Positions 27,903 to 37,523 of a stretch of DNA of 64,000 bases are shown in pieces. Below the pieces are notes generated by a model. It was given only the letters and a program-made list of their open reading frames with translations. It had not been told where the DNA came from and searched no databases. Source of the DNA: Methylosinus sp. H3A (GTDB lineage: Bacteria > Pseudomonadota > Alphaproteobacteria > Rhizobiales > Beijerinckiaceae); contig NZ_JADNQW010000005.1 in NCBI RefSeq assembly GCF_015709455.1, positions 496,001-560,000 of the forward strand, in the 5' to 3' direction. Within the stretch, counting starts at the first letter, position 1; every line of letters begins with the position of its first letter. The translations under genes and the position numbers were made by a program.

Positions 27903-28655
27903 TCACGAGCGCCCCAGAACGAGCTCCAGCAGCCCTTTCATATCCGGCGAGATTTTATCGGGCGCGACGCCGAGCTTCTCGGCCGGCAGACCGAAGCGAT
28001 CCACCCAGATCGTTCGATAGCCGAAGGCCTTGGCCCCATAGGCGTCCCAGCTGCCGAAGGCGGCGAATAGAATATCCTCCTTAGGGAGCTTCAGCCGCTC
28101 CATTCCGAGCGCATAGGCCCGCGGATCGGGCTTATAGGTCTTGTTCGCCTCCGTGCTCAGCAATTCCTCGAAAAAGCCGGTCAGGCCCGCGCCCGCCGCA
28201 TTGGCCTGCAACATTTTTCCGCTGAAATTCGCGATGGTGACGATGCGCACGCCGGCCGCTTTCAACCGACGCAGCGCATCGAGCGTGTCAGGCCAGGGAG
28301 CGAGGGTCAGATAGGCGTTCAGCAGCCGCTTGCGCGTCTCCGACGGTAGATCGAGCTTCATCGCTTCCGCCGCATAGGACAGAGCGTCGTCCGTCACTTG
28401 GAAAAAATCCTCGTGCCGATCCGTGATCGATCGCAAAAAGCAATATTCGAACTGCTTGGCGCGCCAGAGCTTGGTGAATTCCGCGCCTTTGCCCGGATAG
28501 GCCGCCTCCACCGCCGGGATCACCGAATTGGGGTCGAACAGCACGAAATAGTCGAAAGCCACGGCCTTGAAGCGCGGCGTCGGCGGCTCCTCCGCCCGTG
28601 CGGGCCCCAATGGCGCCGCACAGAGGAGGAAGAAAAAGACTCTGAGGAATTTCAT
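27903..28655 (-). CDS. Exported haloacid dehalogenase-like HAD protein with degenerate motif I
   Basis: A 250-residue protein with an N-terminal signal peptide (MKFLRVFFFLLCAAPLGPARA, cut near residue 22) and a type II haloacid-dehalogenase-like HAD domain. Motif II is IVTIANFSGKML, the motif III lysine lies in TYKPDPRAYALGM and motif IV is FAAFGSWDAYGAKAFGYRTIWVDR (partial). Motif I reads AFDYFVLFDP, one residue shorter than the usual FDAYGTLFD and without the conserved Thr. A secreted dehalogenase is unusual, and activity is uncertain. The gene converges on mptG with 10 bases between. Confidence 0.8.
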   Translation of the reverse strand: MKFLRVFFFLLCAAPLGPARAEEPPTPRFKAVAFDYFVLFDPNSVIPAVEAAYPGKGAEFTKLWRAKQFEYCFLRSITDRHEDFFQVTDDALSYAAEAMKLDLPSETRKRLLNAYLTLAPWPDTLDALRRLKAAGVRIVTIANFSGKMLQANAAGAGLTGFFEELLSTEANKTYKPDPRAYALGMERLKLPKEDILFAAFGSWDAYGAKAFGYRTIWVDRFGLPAEKLGVAPDKISPDMKGLLELVLGRS

Positions 28656-28828
28656 GACGGCTTCTCCACGAGCGCGGCCCGCGCGCCGCGCTCTCCGAGG
28701 TTCGACGGCGGCCCGTCTCCTGTTTCATTCGGTCGGCGAGAAATTTCATGGCCCGCCCGCGAGACAGCAAGATCGGTCGAGCGGGCAGCCGAGGCGCTCC
28801 CCTAGATGAAAGCGCCACGGAGGACGCG

Positions 28829-29707
28829 ATGACGAAAACGCCGCTGGAGAATTACCACGCGAGGATGCGACGCGTGCTGGACTATATCGACCGGCGCCTC
28901 GACGAGGATCTGAGCCTGGCGACTCTCAGCGGCGTGGCGGCTTTCTCGAAGCATCATTTCCACCGGCAGTTCAGCGCGACTTTCGGCCTCTCGGCGCATC
29001 GCTATGTCCAGCTCGCCCGCATGAAGCGGGCGTCCTATCGGCTGGCCTTTCGCAATGACGCCAATGTGACCGAGATCGCCATGGACGCCGGCTATGAGGC
29101 GCCGGACGCGTTCGCCCGCGCCTTTCGGGATTGCGTCGGGCAAGCGCCATCGGCCTTCCGCAAATCTCCCGACTGGGAGCCGTGGCTCGCGGCCTTGGAG
29201 CCGCTGGACAGAGCCAGGAGCGCAGACATGACATATTCCCCGACCGATGTGATCATTCGAGATTTTCCGGCGACGCATGTCGCCATTCTGACGCATAGAG
29301 GCGATCCGGCCCTGGTCTATGCGACGGTGCGGCGCTTCATCGACTGGCGCAGAGCCGCCGGACTCGGACGCGACGTCGCCGCGACCTTCACGATTTTTCA
29401 TTGCGACCCGCGGACCACGCCGCCGGAGGAGTTCCGTCTCGATCTCTGCGCCGCTACGAATCGTCCGATCGAAGCCAATGCGCAGGGCGTGGCCGCCGGA
29501 CTGATAGCGGGCGGACGCTGCGCGGTTCTGCGCGTCATCGGCTCCAGCGAAAATCTGGAGCGGCCAGCGCTGTTCCTCTATCGCGACTGGCTGCCGTCGA
29601 GCGGCGAGGAACCTCGCGACTTTCCACTGTTCTGTCAGCGGATCAGCTTCTATCCCGATGCGCCCGAGCATGAGACGGTCACCGATCTGTTCCTGCCGAT
29701 CGAATGA
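28829..29707 (+). CDS. AraC-family regulator with GyrI-like effector domain
   Basis: A 292-residue protein with two parts. Residues about 10-105 are an AraC-type double helix-turn-helix (LATLSGVAAFSKHHFHRQFSA and VTEIAMDAGYEAPDAFARAFRD). Residues about 130-292 are a GyrI-like / SRPBCC small-molecule-binding domain (VIIRDFPATHVAILTHRGD), which in this class binds a ligand or antibiotic. Targets are unknown. ATG 28829 has GGAGGA upstream; the frame extends further to 28748 without similarity. Confidence 0.88.
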   Translation: MTKTPLENYHARMRRVLDYIDRRLDEDLSLATLSGVAAFSKHHFHRQFSATFGLSAHRYVQLARMKRASYRLAFRNDANVTEIAMDAGYEAPDAFARAFRDCVGQAPSAFRKSPDWEPWLAALEPLDRARSADMTYSPTDVIIRDFPATHVAILTHRGDPALVYATVRRFIDWRRAAGLGRDVAATFTIFHCDPRTTPPEEFRLDLCAATNRPIEANAQGVAAGLIAGGRCAVLRVIGSSENLERPALFLYRDWLPSSGEEPRDFPLFCQRISFYPDAPEHETVTDLFLPIE

Positions 29708-29830
29708 TCGCAGAAAAGCGATCATCGCGCCGACATCGAATTTCGGCTAGAAAGCTCCACCCCGAGCGCGCGGCCGGGCGGCCCGGGGACCGCGCGAGAC
29801 ATCGAACGACGGCCGCCGGGACCATCATAA

Positions 29831-30535
29831 ATGAAGAAGACAGCCGCAACGATATTGGTTTTCGCCGTGCTCTGCGCGCCCGCCGTCGCGCGCGAGGCGG
29901 GCTTCGTCACGCCGGAGCAGAGCCACCCTCTCGAAATACTCGCAACTCCGCCGGCGCCCAATTCCGAGACCTCGAAGGCGGAGCTCGCCGAACTGCATCG
30001 CATCGAGGCCGCGCGCACCGCGGAAGACGTCGCGCGCGCCAAGGCCGACGACGAGAATCAGACGATCTTCCTGTTCAAGACCATTTTCGGCGACAAATTC
30101 ACCAAGGAGAACCTGCCGGCCGTCGAGGCGCTCGGCGCGCGGCTGAAGGCGGACGAAGCGGCCAATACGGGCGCCGCCAAGGAGGCATTCCACCGCATCC
30201 GCCCCTATAATGTCGACAAGACTCTGCATCCCGTATGCAAGACCAAGTCGAAAGACGATTCCTATCCGAGCGGCCATACGACGGTCGGCTATCTGATGGG
30301 TCTGGCGCTGATCGATCTCGCGCCGGAGCGACGCGACGAAATTCTCGCGCGGGCCGACGATTACGCCCATAACCGCCTCGTCTGCGGCGTGCATTTCCCG
30401 AGCGACGTCGCCGCGGCCCGTCTGATCGCCTATGCGGTGCATGCGATCACCGAGCTCGACCCGGACTATCGCAAAGCGGTGACCGCCGCTCGTGCCGAGT
30501 TGCGCAGCGCGCTCGGTCTGGCGCGCGCCGATTGA
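29831..30535 (+). CDS. Class A non-specific acid phosphatase (PAP2 superfamily), periplasmic
   Basis: A 234-residue secreted phosphatase. A signal peptide (residues 1-20) precedes a helical PAP2 domain with the three-part signature K-x6-RP (KEAFHRIRP), PSGH (SYPSGHTTVGYL) and S/N-R-x5-H-x3-D (NRLVCGVHFPSD); the last part has Asn in place of the usual Ser before Arg. Such enzymes hydrolyse a wide range of phosphomonoesters in the periplasm. It ends near a perfect 13-bp palindrome that separates it from a convergent lipoprotein gene. Confidence 0.9.
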   Translation: MKKTAATILVFAVLCAPAVAREAGFVTPEQSHPLEILATPPAPNSETSKAELAELHRIEAARTAEDVARAKADDENQTIFLFKTIFGDKFTKENLPAVEALGARLKADEAANTGAAKEAFHRIRPYNVDKTLHPVCKTKSKDDSYPSGHTTVGYLMGLALIDLAPERRDEILARADDYAHNRLVCGVHFPSDVAAARLIAYAVHAITELDPDYRKAVTAARAELRSALGLARAD

Positions 30536-30565
30536 TGCTGCGGGACAGCCGCGAGAAAAAACGAA

Positions 30566-30592
30566 GGACGCGGAGCCCAGGGCTCCGCGTCC
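30566..30592. terminator. Bidirectional terminator between acid phosphatase and glycine-zipper gene
   Basis: A perfect 13-bp palindrome (30566-30578 with 30580-30592) between convergent genes. On the minus strand it is followed by TTCGTTTTTT, a good U-tract; on the plus strand TCTCTC follows. Confidence 0.8.
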
Positions 30593-30600
30593 TCTCTCAT

Positions 30601-30891
30601 TCAGTAATTGTAATAGGCGACGCAGACGCGATTGCCGTAATAGTCCCAGCCCCAGCGGGCGCACTGCTGCGGCGGCGCCGTGGCCGCGCCGACGACGGCG
30701 CCCGTCGCCGCGCCGATCGCCGCGCCCGCGAGCGTGCCGCCCGCGCGGCCCCCGGAGGCCGCAGCGCCGATCGCCGCGCCACCCGCTCCGCCGATCAAGG
30801 CGCCGCCTGCGGCGCGCTCACCGGGCGTATTGCAGCCCGCGAGCGGCGCGGCCATGGCCAACGCCGCCGCCAGAACGAAAATCTTCTTCAT
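30601..30891 (-). CDS. Small lipoprotein with glycine-zipper repeats
   Basis: A 96-residue lipoprotein: signal peptide with lipobox LAGC at residue 20, then a 45-residue Gly/Ala run with GxxxG spacing (GGALIGGAGGAAIGAAASGG and onward), which is the glycine-zipper 2TM type, and a C-terminal tail with two cysteines (QQCARWGWDYYGNRVCVAYY). Such proteins sit in the outer membrane or periplasm, often induced by stress, with no known enzymatic role. Confidence 0.8.
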   Translation of the reverse strand: MKKIFVLAAALAMAAPLAGCNTPGERAAGGALIGGAGGAAIGAAASGGRAGGTLAGAAIGAATGAVVGAATAPPQQCARWGWDYYGNRVCVAYYNY

Positions 30892-31010
30892 GGAGTGTCC
30901 TTCCCTCCGTGTGAGCCCATGCGAGGCGCCCGGCCGACGGCGATTTCGTCGATGCGACGCTCGATTCGCAGCGGCCGAGCCCGAGACAACTTTCCGAAAC
31001 CGGCGAAAAG

Positions 31011-32312
31011 ATGACCCCTATCGACGCAACGCCATATAAATCCCACCCTTTCGACGAGAATGACAGATGGGAATTTCTCCGTGTAGGCGCACTGTCTCTG
31101 CTCATCCTCATCGCTGCGTCGATCCTCGCCCCGGCGCGCGCAGACGACGCCTATCGCTGGCTGCAGGCCTCCGCCGACGGCTGGCAGGCGCGCGCGGTCA
31201 CGCAGAACGACACTTGTCCCGTGGCCGAGATCGACGGACATTCCGTGGTCATGACGCCGCGCGCGCGGCCGGGCGAGGGCTTTCCGATCACCATTTGCGC
31301 GGTGAATGTTCCGAAAGGCGCCAAAAGCCTCTCCATCGACGGCGCTCCGCTCGCGCCTCCACCGCCCCGCGTCGACAAGATTCTGGTGTTCGGGGACACG
31401 GGCTGCCGGCTCAAGGGCATGTTCCTGCAGGACTGCAATTCGATCCGCGCCTGGCCCTTCCGCCTCACCGCCGATATGGCCGCGGAATTCGCGCCCGATC
31501 TCGTTATCCATGTCGGCGACTATCACTATCGCGAGACGGCCTGCCCGGCGAGCGTGAAGGGCTGCGCCGGTTCTCCGCATGGCGACAATTGGGCGACCTG
31601 GAAAGCCGATTTCTTCGAGCCCGGCGGCGCTTTGCTCCGCGCGGCGCCCTGGGTTCTCGTGCGCGGCAATCATGAAATCTGCGCGCGCGCCGGCAAGGGC
31701 TGGACCCGAGCGCTCTCGCCGCTCCCGCCCGCCGAGGATGGTCGATGCGTCGAGCGCGAGCAGGCGTATCGAGTCGATATCGACGATCCGACGCTGTTCG
31801 TTCTCGACGCCACCGAGGCGGAGGAACGCACCGTCGTCGGCGAGCAGGCCGCATTTCTGCGCAAGCAGCTGGCCATAGCGAAGGATGTTCCCGGCCCGGT
31901 CTGGTATGCGTTCCACAAACCGATATTTTCGCTGTTCCGTTCGCGAATGGGCGAAACGCTCGGCGTGAACGAGACCCTCGCCGCAGCGGCGCATGACGGC
32001 CTACCGCCGGGCGTCCAGGCGATCCTCTCGGGCCATTTGCACGCCTTCGAGGCGTTGAGCTTTCGGGAGGATCGGCCTGCGCAATTCGTCGTGGGCGTGG
32101 GTGGAACGGCGATGGACCCGCATATCCCCGCCAATTTCGACGGGACGACTATCGGCGAGGCGAATGTGGAACAGGGTCGCGGCGTCGCCGCCACCTTCGG
32201 CTTCGCGATCTTCGAGCGCGGGGATGGCGAGTGGATCGTCACCGACTATGACGCGCATGCAAAACCGCTGCTGCGCTGCCATTTGCGCGGGCGAAAGATC
32301 GACTGCGATTGA
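31011..32312 (+). CDS. Calcineurin-like metallophosphoesterase, exported or membrane-anchored
   Basis: A 433-residue protein with an N-terminal hydrophobic segment (VGALSLLILIAASILAPARA, about residues 25-44) that acts as signal peptide or anchor. The metallophosphatase motifs are in order: VFGDTGCR (usually GDxG), VIHVGDYHYRE (GDxxxx), VRGNHEIC (GNHE), AFHKPIF and LSGHLHAFEA (GHxH). The substrate is unknown. A strong palindromic terminator follows. Confidence 0.85.
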   Translation: MTPIDATPYKSHPFDENDRWEFLRVGALSLLILIAASILAPARADDAYRWLQASADGWQARAVTQNDTCPVAEIDGHSVVMTPRARPGEGFPITICAVNVPKGAKSLSIDGAPLAPPPPRVDKILVFGDTGCRLKGMFLQDCNSIRAWPFRLTADMAAEFAPDLVIHVGDYHYRETACPASVKGCAGSPHGDNWATWKADFFEPGGALLRAAPWVLVRGNHEICARAGKGWTRALSPLPPAEDGRCVEREQAYRVDIDDPTLFVLDATEAEERTVVGEQAAFLRKQLAIAKDVPGPVWYAFHKPIFSLFRSRMGETLGVNETLAAAAHDGLPPGVQAILSGHLHAFEALSFREDRPAQFVVGVGGTAMDPHIPANFDGTTIGEANVEQGRGVAATFGFAIFERGDGEWIVTDYDAHAKPLLRCHLRGRKIDCD

Positions 32313-32342
32313 AGCCGCCACGGCTCGCGAGAGCTAGGGGAC

Positions 32343-32375
32343 AATCAGAGGCGAACCTTCGGGTCGCCTCTGATT
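32343..32375. terminator. Bidirectional terminator between the metallophosphoesterase and adk
   Basis: A perfect 12-bp stem (32343-32354 with 32364-32375) around a 9-base loop containing CTTCGG. It lies between convergent genes and closes the long ribosomal operon after adk. A second 7-bp hairpin (32401-32407 with 32417-32423) lies closer to adk. Confidence 0.75.
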
Positions 32376-32444
32376 CGTTCCATCGGGGAGCATCGCCGCT
32401 CGCGTGACGCATTCGATCACGCGAACGCGAAGGAGGGCCGCAGG

Positions 32445-33026
32445 TCAGCGCAAAAGAGCCTGCTCGATCGCGGCGCTGACGGCGTCGACCGGCTCCATGC
32501 CATCCACCTGCTTCAGCCCACCCTTGCCGGCGTAATAATTCGAGACCGGCGCGGTCTGACTCCGATACGCCTCGAGACGCGTCTTGAAGGCCTCCGGATT
32601 ATCGTCGGCGCGAACATCGCCGCCACGGGCGCGCGTCTCCTCGACCCTTTTCTGCATGCGGGCGAGAAGTGCGTTCTCGTCGACGCTGAGCTCTATGACG
32701 GCGTCGAGCTCGAGCCCTTCGCGATCCAGCAGCTCATCGAGCGCGCGCGCTTGCGCGACCGTGCGCGGAAAGCCGTCGAGGATGAAACCGTCCTCGGCGT
32801 CCTTCTCTTTGATCCGCTGGCCGATGATGCCGACCACGACCGCGTCGGGCACCAGCGCTCCGCGATCCATGATCTCCTTGGCCTCGAGCCCGATCGGCGT
32901 CCTCGCCTCGACGGCGGCGCGCAGCATGTCGCCGGTCGAGAGCTGAGGGATCGCATATTTCGCGACGAGCCGAGCCGATTGCGTGCCCTTGCCCGCGCCC
33001 GGCGGTCCGAGCAGCACCAGCCTCAT
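32445..33026 (-). CDS. adk: Adenylate kinase (short form)
   Basis: Adk equilibrates ATP + AMP with two ADP. The 193-residue protein has the P-loop [25 protein letters not shown] for AMP binding and [16 protein letters not shown]. It is the short type without a zinc lid (only [16 protein letters not shown] in the lid region), as in many alphaproteobacteria. Its ATG overlaps the secY stop by 4 bases. It is the last gene of the str-S10-spc block here. Confidence 0.96.
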   Translation of the reverse strand: MRLVLLGPPGAGKGTQSARLVAKYAIPQLSTGDMLRAAVEARTPIGLEAKEIMDRGALVPDAVVVGIIGQRIKEKDAEDGFILDGFPRTVAQARALDELLDREGLELDAVIELSVDENALLARMQKRVEETRARGGDVRADDNPEAFKTRLEAYRSQTAPVSNYYAGKGGLKQVDGMEPVDAVSAAIEQALLR

Positions 33027-34357
33027 TTGCGTCGCCCGCGTAGTTTCGTCTTGCGGATCAGGCCCTCATATTGATGGGCCTGGAGATGGCCATGGACCTG
33101 CGCGACCGTATCCATCGTCACGCTCACCACGATGAGCAGCGAAGTGCCGCCGAAATAGAAGGGAAGATTTGCATAGGAGATCAGCATCTCCGGCAGAAGG
33201 CAGATGATCGCCAGATAGGCGGCGCCGAGAACGGTGATGCGCATCAGCACATCGTCGATGAATTTCGCCGTGCGCTCGCCCGGCCGGATGCCGGGGATGA
33301 AGCCGCCGTGCTTCTTCAGATTGTCGGCGGTCTCCGTCGGATTGAAGACGATCGCCGTATAGAAGAAGGCGAAGAACACGATCAGGCCCACATAGGACAG
33401 CATGTAGAGCGGCCGCCCGTGCCCGAAATAGGCCGAGATGGTCGCAAACACATTGTCCGTGCCCTGCGTCTGATAGAAATTGGCGATCGTCGTCGGCAGC
33501 AGCAGCAGCGAGGAGGCGAAGATCGGCGGAATGACGCCGGAGGTGTTGAGCTTCAGCGGCAGGAAGGACGTCTGCCCCTCATAGACGCGATTGCCGTGCT
33601 GCCGCTTTGGATAGGTGATGAGCAATCGCCTCTGCGCGCGCTCCATATAGACGATGAAGGCGATGACGAAGAAGGACATCGCCACCACGCCGAGGATGAC
33701 GCCAGTCGAGATCGCGCCCTGCTTGCCGAGCTCCAACGTGCTGAGGATCGCGGCCGGGAAGGCGGCGACAATGCCCGCGAAAATGATGAGCGAAGAGCCG
33801 TTGCCGATCCCGCGCGAGGTGATCTGCTCGCCGAGCCACATCAGGAACATGGTGCCGCCGACCAGGGTCACCACAGTGGTGAGCCGGAAGAACAGGCCCG
33901 GCTCGGTGACGACGCCCTGCTGTCCCTCGAGGCCGATCGCCATGCCATAGGCTTGGAAGGTCGCCAGAATGACGGTGAGATAGCGCGTATATTGATTGAG
34001 AACCTTGCGGCCCTGCTCGCCCTCCTTCTTCACCTGCTCGAGCGACGGAATGACCGTCGTCAGCAGCTGGATGATGATGGAGGCGGAGATATAGGGCATG
34101 ATGTTCAACGCGAAGATCGCGCTGCGCTGAACGGCGCCGCCGGCGAACATGTTGAACAGCTCGAGCACACCCTTCGACTGGCCGAAGAAGCTCTTGGCGA
34201 AGGCGTCCGGGTCGATTCCCGGCAGCGGCACATAAGTGCCGAGACGATAGACGATCAGCGCGCCGAGCGTGAACCAGATGCGTTTCTTGAGCTCATCCGC
34301 CTTGCTGAACGCGGAAAAATTGACGTTGGCCGCAAGCTGTTCGGCTGCCGATGCCAT
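33023..34357 (-). CDS. secY: Protein translocase subunit SecY
   Basis: SecY is the channel of the Sec translocon in the inner membrane. The 444-residue protein has ten membrane helices, with [17 protein letters not shown] after the first, [20 protein letters not shown] segment ([19 protein letters not shown]), the [22 protein letters not shown] (cytosolic loop, in part) and [18 protein letters not shown]. It is encoded with adk, but 312 bases separate it from rplO, whereas in most genomes the two nearly touch. Confidence 0.97.
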   Translation of the reverse strand: MASAAEQLAANVNFSAFSKADELKKRIWFTLGALIVYRLGTYVPLPGIDPDAFAKSFFGQSKGVLELFNMFAGGAVQRSAIFALNIMPYISASIIIQLLTTVIPSLEQVKKEGEQGRKVLNQYTRYLTVILATFQAYGMAIGLEGQQGVVTEPGLFFRLTTVVTLVGGTMFLMWLGEQITSRGIGNGSSLIIFAGIVAAFPAAILSTLELGKQGAISTGVILGVVAMSFFVIAFIVYMERAQRRLLITYPKRQHGNRVYEGQTSFLPLKLNTSGVIPPIFASSLLLLPTTIANFYQTQGTDNVFATISAYFGHGRPLYMLSYVGLIVFFAFFYTAIVFNPTETADNLKKHGGFIPGIRPGERTAKFIDDVLMRITVLGAAYLAIICLLPEMLISYANLPFYFGGTSLLIVVSVTMDTVAQVHGHLQAHQYEGLIRKTKLRGRRK

Positions 34358-34669
34358 GGGCGAGGCTCCCTCGTCGCGCGCCGCGCGGTTTCTTTAAGCG
34401 AGCGTCGAAGCGACGCAGCGCTGCCCGCCGCGACGCCGCGCTCCGTTCTCGGCCCAGTCCCTTCGAGGGAACCGAACCCGGCGCATGTCTATCGCACGAT
34501 GTCGGCGAAAAAAAAGTCTAGCCTCTTCTCGCCGGCTCGCACAGGCGACTCCGTATCACGACGGATGGGCGGATCGCCAGTTTTTTGGTCGATACGACTA
34601 ATTCCGAGGCGGCGAAAAACGCCGCCTCGAGCTTGTCGCCCGGTTGTCGAAGACGAACCAGGCTCCGCG
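34358..34669. other. Unusual intergenic gap between rplO and secY
   Basis: 312 bases without a gene inside the spc operon. On the minus strand it holds a perfect 9-bp hairpin with AAAAA/TTTTT loop (34606-34628), a weaker stem followed by eight T (34508-34550), and a short palindrome near 34460. It may separate secY-adk transcription from the ribosomal genes. Confidence 0.6.
34508..34550 (-). terminator. Possible intrinsic terminator between rplO and secY
   Basis: On the minus strand a short broken stem (AGTC and CCT pairing with AGG and GACT) is followed directly by TTTTTTTT. The stem is modest, but the U-tract is the longest in the ribosomal block. Confidence 0.4.
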
Positions 34670-35167
34670 TCAGGCCGAGGCCGGCTCCGCCGCGACGAGC
34701 AGCTTGATCGAACCGCCGGCGCTCTCGATCGCGGCCACGGCCGATTTCGACGCCGCGGCGACCTCGAAGGCGAGCTTCGCCTCGAGCTTGCCATTGCCGA
34801 GGATCTTCACGCCGTCACGCGGCTTGGCCACGACGCCGGCGGCGATCAGCGCATCGACGGTGACCGGAGTGGCGGCGTCGAGCTTGCCCGCCTCCACCGC
34901 CTGCTGAATGCGGCCGAGATTGACCTCATTGTAGTCCGTCGAGAAGGGATTGTAGAATCCCCGCTTCGGCAGGCGGCGATGCAGCGGCATTTGGCCGCCC
35001 TCGAAGCCTTTGACGGCGACGCCGGTGCGGGCCTTCTGGCCCTTCACGCCGCGTCCCGCGGTCTTGCCCTTGCCGGAGCCGATGCCGCGGCCGACGCGCA
35101 TGCGATTCTTGCTTGCGCCGGGATTGTCGGAGAGATCGTTGAGCTTCACCATTGTCCCGGCCCTCAC
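34670..35167 (-). CDS. rplO: 50S ribosomal protein L15
   Basis: The 165-residue protein has the L15 start [42 protein letters not shown] (in part) with its Gly/Arg/Lys-rich rRNA-binding tail, and the C-terminal [32 protein letters not shown] (in part). Its ATG overlaps the rpmD stop by 4 bases. It is followed by an unusually long spacer before secY. Confidence 0.97.
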   Translation of the reverse strand: MRAGTMVKLNDLSDNPGASKNRMRVGRGIGSGKGKTAGRGVKGQKARTGVAVKGFEGGQMPLHRRLPKRGFYNPFSTDYNEVNLGRIQQAVEAGKLDAATPVTVDALIAAGVVAKPRDGVKILGNGKLEAKLAFEVAAASKSAVAAIESAGGSIKLLVAAEPASA

Positions 35168-35352
35168 TTCTCGTCGACGATTTTGACGAGATGCGCGACT
35201 TTCGCGATCATCCCGCGCACTGCGGGCGTGTCCTCGAGCGTGCGCCGACGACCGATGCGGGTGAGGCCGAGGCCAGTCAGCGTCCTACGCTGACGCTGCG
35301 GACGGCCGGTCGCGCTGCCGGTCTGTTCGACGGTAATTTTCTTGTCGCTCAT
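35164..35352 (-). CDS. rpmD: 50S ribosomal protein L30
   Basis: A 62-residue protein with the L30 pattern [21 protein letters not shown] and [22 protein letters not shown]. It lies 14 bases after rpsE and overlaps rplO, the normal spc order. Confidence 0.95.
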   Translation of the reverse strand: MSDKKITVEQTGSATGRPQRQRRTLTGLGLTRIGRRRTLEDTPAVRGMIAKVAHLVKIVDEK

Positions 35353-35366
35353 CGCAAGCCCTCCTC

Positions 35367-35939
35367 TCAGGCGTCGACGGCTTCGGCTTCGGCGCCCTGA
35401 CGGCGCGCCTGAAGCGCAGAAACCTTGAGAGAACGGCGCGCCGCGACCGAACGCGGCGAGTCCTCGCGCTCGAGCGCGTCGAACGTCGCGCGAATCATAT
35501 TGTAGGGGTTGGACGAGCCCTGGCTCTTGGCCACGACGTCGTGAACGCCCAGCGTCTCGAACACGGCGCGCATCGGGCCACCGGCGATGATGCCGGTGCC
35601 GGGAGGCGCAGCGCGCAGCACGACGCGGCCCGCGCCATGGCGACCGTTGACATCGTGATGCAGCGTGCGGCCCTCGCGCAGCGGCACGCGGATCAGCGAG
35701 CGCTTGGCGGCTTCCGTCGCCTTGCGGATCGCCTCCGGCACCTCACGCGCCTTGCCATGGCCAAAGCCGACGCGGCCCTTCTGATCCCCGACCACGACGA
35801 GCGCGGCGAAACCGAAGCGCCGGCCGCCCTTCACCACTTTGGCGACGCGGTTGATGTGGACGAGGCGGTCCACGAACTCATTGTCGCGGTCGTCCCGATC
35901 CCGGTCGCGGCCGCGGCCGCCTTCTGGTTCACGAGCCAT
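35367..35939 (-). CDS. rpsE: 30S ribosomal protein S5
   Basis: The 190-residue protein has the S5 N-terminal domain ([23 protein letters not shown], in part) and C-terminal domain ([32 protein letters not shown], in part). ATG 35939 gives the usual MAREPEGGR start; an in-frame ATG five codons upstream (35954) overlaps the likely ribosome-binding site. The C-terminus has a short extension typical of alphaproteobacteria. A repeat-containing gap separates it from rplR. Confidence 0.96.
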   Translation of the reverse strand: MAREPEGGRGRDRDRDDRDNEFVDRLVHINRVAKVVKGGRRFGFAALVVVGDQKGRVGFGHGKAREVPEAIRKATEAAKRSLIRVPLREGRTLHHDVNGRHGAGRVVLRAAPPGTGIIAGGPMRAVFETLGVHDVVAKSQGSSNPYNMIRATFDALEREDSPRSVAARRSLKVSALQARRQGAEAEAVDA

Positions 35940-35990
35940 TTTCTCTTCCGTCACTTACGCGGCAATATCGCCGCTCGCTTGGGTTCTTTT

Positions 35991-36014
35991 CCCTCTCCCG
36001 CCTGCGGGCGAGGG
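35991..36014. repeat. REP-like palindrome in the rplR-rpsE gap (copy 1)
   Basis: CCCTCTCCCGC (35991-36001) pairs with the reverse complement at 36004-36014 with one mismatch, and is followed by a second small palindrome (cctcgcgaagcgag, 36017-36030). Together these form a two-part dispersed-repeat pattern. Confidence 0.6.
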
Positions 36015-36145
36015 CGCCTCGCGAAGCGAGATCGGATGAGGCCTCGCCCCATGTTCCGACCGAGCTTCGACGGCCATCATCCGACCCGGCCATTTTGTCG
36101 CTATCGACGAACGTCCTTGCAGACGCCCCTTGGCCGAGCCACCTT

Positions 36146-36162
36146 CTCCCGCAGAGCGGGAG
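36146..36162. repeat. REP-like palindrome in the rplR-rpsE gap (copy 2)
   Basis: Perfect 7-bp stem CTCCCGC/GCGGGAG with an AGA loop, just after the rplR stop. The same core and AGA loop occur downstream of murI (12852-12890). Confidence 0.6.
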
Positions 36163-36168
36163 CTGGGA

Positions 36169-36531
36169 TTAAAACTGCAGGCCGCCCTCCCGGGCGCCCT
36201 CGGCCAGCGCCTGCACGCGGCCGTGATAAATATAGGCGCCGCGGTCGAACACGACTTCCGTGACGCCTTTGGCGACGGCGCGCTCCGCGAGCTGCTTGCC
36301 GATGATATGCGCCGCTTCCTTGTTGGCGCCCGTCTTCAGCGACTCGCGATTGGCCTTCTCGAGAGTGGACGCCGACACGATGGTCACGCCCTTCTCGTCG
36401 TCTATGATCTGTGCATAGATCTGCTCCGAGGAGCGGAACACAGACAGACGCGGCCGGCCATAGGCGCGCGCGCGAATGCTGCGACGGACCCGCGCCTTGC
36501 GGCGGGCGACTGCATCTACGTCCTTTGCCAT
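36169..36531 (-). CDS. rplR: 50S ribosomal protein L18
   Basis: The 120-residue protein has [24 protein letters not shown] and the C-terminal [28 protein letters not shown] (in part), the L18 marks used to bind 5S rRNA. It lies 11 bases after rplF. Unlike normal spc operons, 229 bases holding REP-like palindromes separate it from rpsE. Confidence 0.96.
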   Translation of the reverse strand: MAKDVDAVARRKARVRRSIRARAYGRPRLSVFRSSEQIYAQIIDDEKGVTIVSASTLEKANRESLKTGANKEAAHIIGKQLAERAVAKGVTEVVFDRGAYIYHGRVQALAEGAREGGLQF

Positions 36532-36542
36532 GGCTGGCGTCC

Positions 36543-37076
<534 letters not shown>

Positions 37077-37111
37077 GGTTGAAGTCCTATCCCAAATCTA
37101 TCGGGCGCAGG

Positions 37112-37510
37112 TCAGAAGACCTTCGCCAGCACCTCGCCGCCGACATTATTCTCGCGGGCCTTGTGATCGGCCATGACGCCCTTGGGCGTCGACACGATGG
37201 TGATGCCGAGGCCGTTGGCCACGCGCGGCGTCTTGTCGACGCCCGCATAGACGCGCCGGCCCGGACGCGAGACGCGCTCGATCTGCTTGATGACCGGGTC
37301 GCCGTCGAAATATTTCAGCTCGACCTCGAACTCGGTGCGGCCATTGCCGAAATCCGTGGTCGTATAGCCGCGGATGTAGCCTTCTTCCTTCAACACGTCG
37401 AGGACATGGGCGCGCAGGCGCGAGCCCGGCGTCGAGACCTTGTCCTTGCGGCGCATCTGCGCATTGCGGATGCGGGTGAGCAGATCGCCCAACGGATCGC
37501 TGATCGACAT
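37112..37510 (-). CDS. rpsH: 30S ribosomal protein S8
   Basis: The 132-residue protein begins [20 protein letters not shown] and ends [29 protein letters not shown], matching S8. S8 binds helix 21 of 16S rRNA and in enterobacteria represses the spc operon; such a site was not identified here. Confidence 0.97.
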   Translation of the reverse strand: MSISDPLGDLLTRIRNAQMRRKDKVSTPGSRLRAHVLDVLKEEGYIRGYTTTDFGNGRTEFEVELKYFDGDPVIKQIERVSRPGRRVYAGVDKTPRVANGLGITIVSTPKGVMADHKARENNVGGEVLAKVF

Positions 37511-37523
37511 TTGCTCTGCTCCC

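Noticed and set aside
33071..35293. A 740-residue plus-strand open frame over secY and rplO
   Set aside because: Antisense to secY and ribosomal genes; composition artefact.
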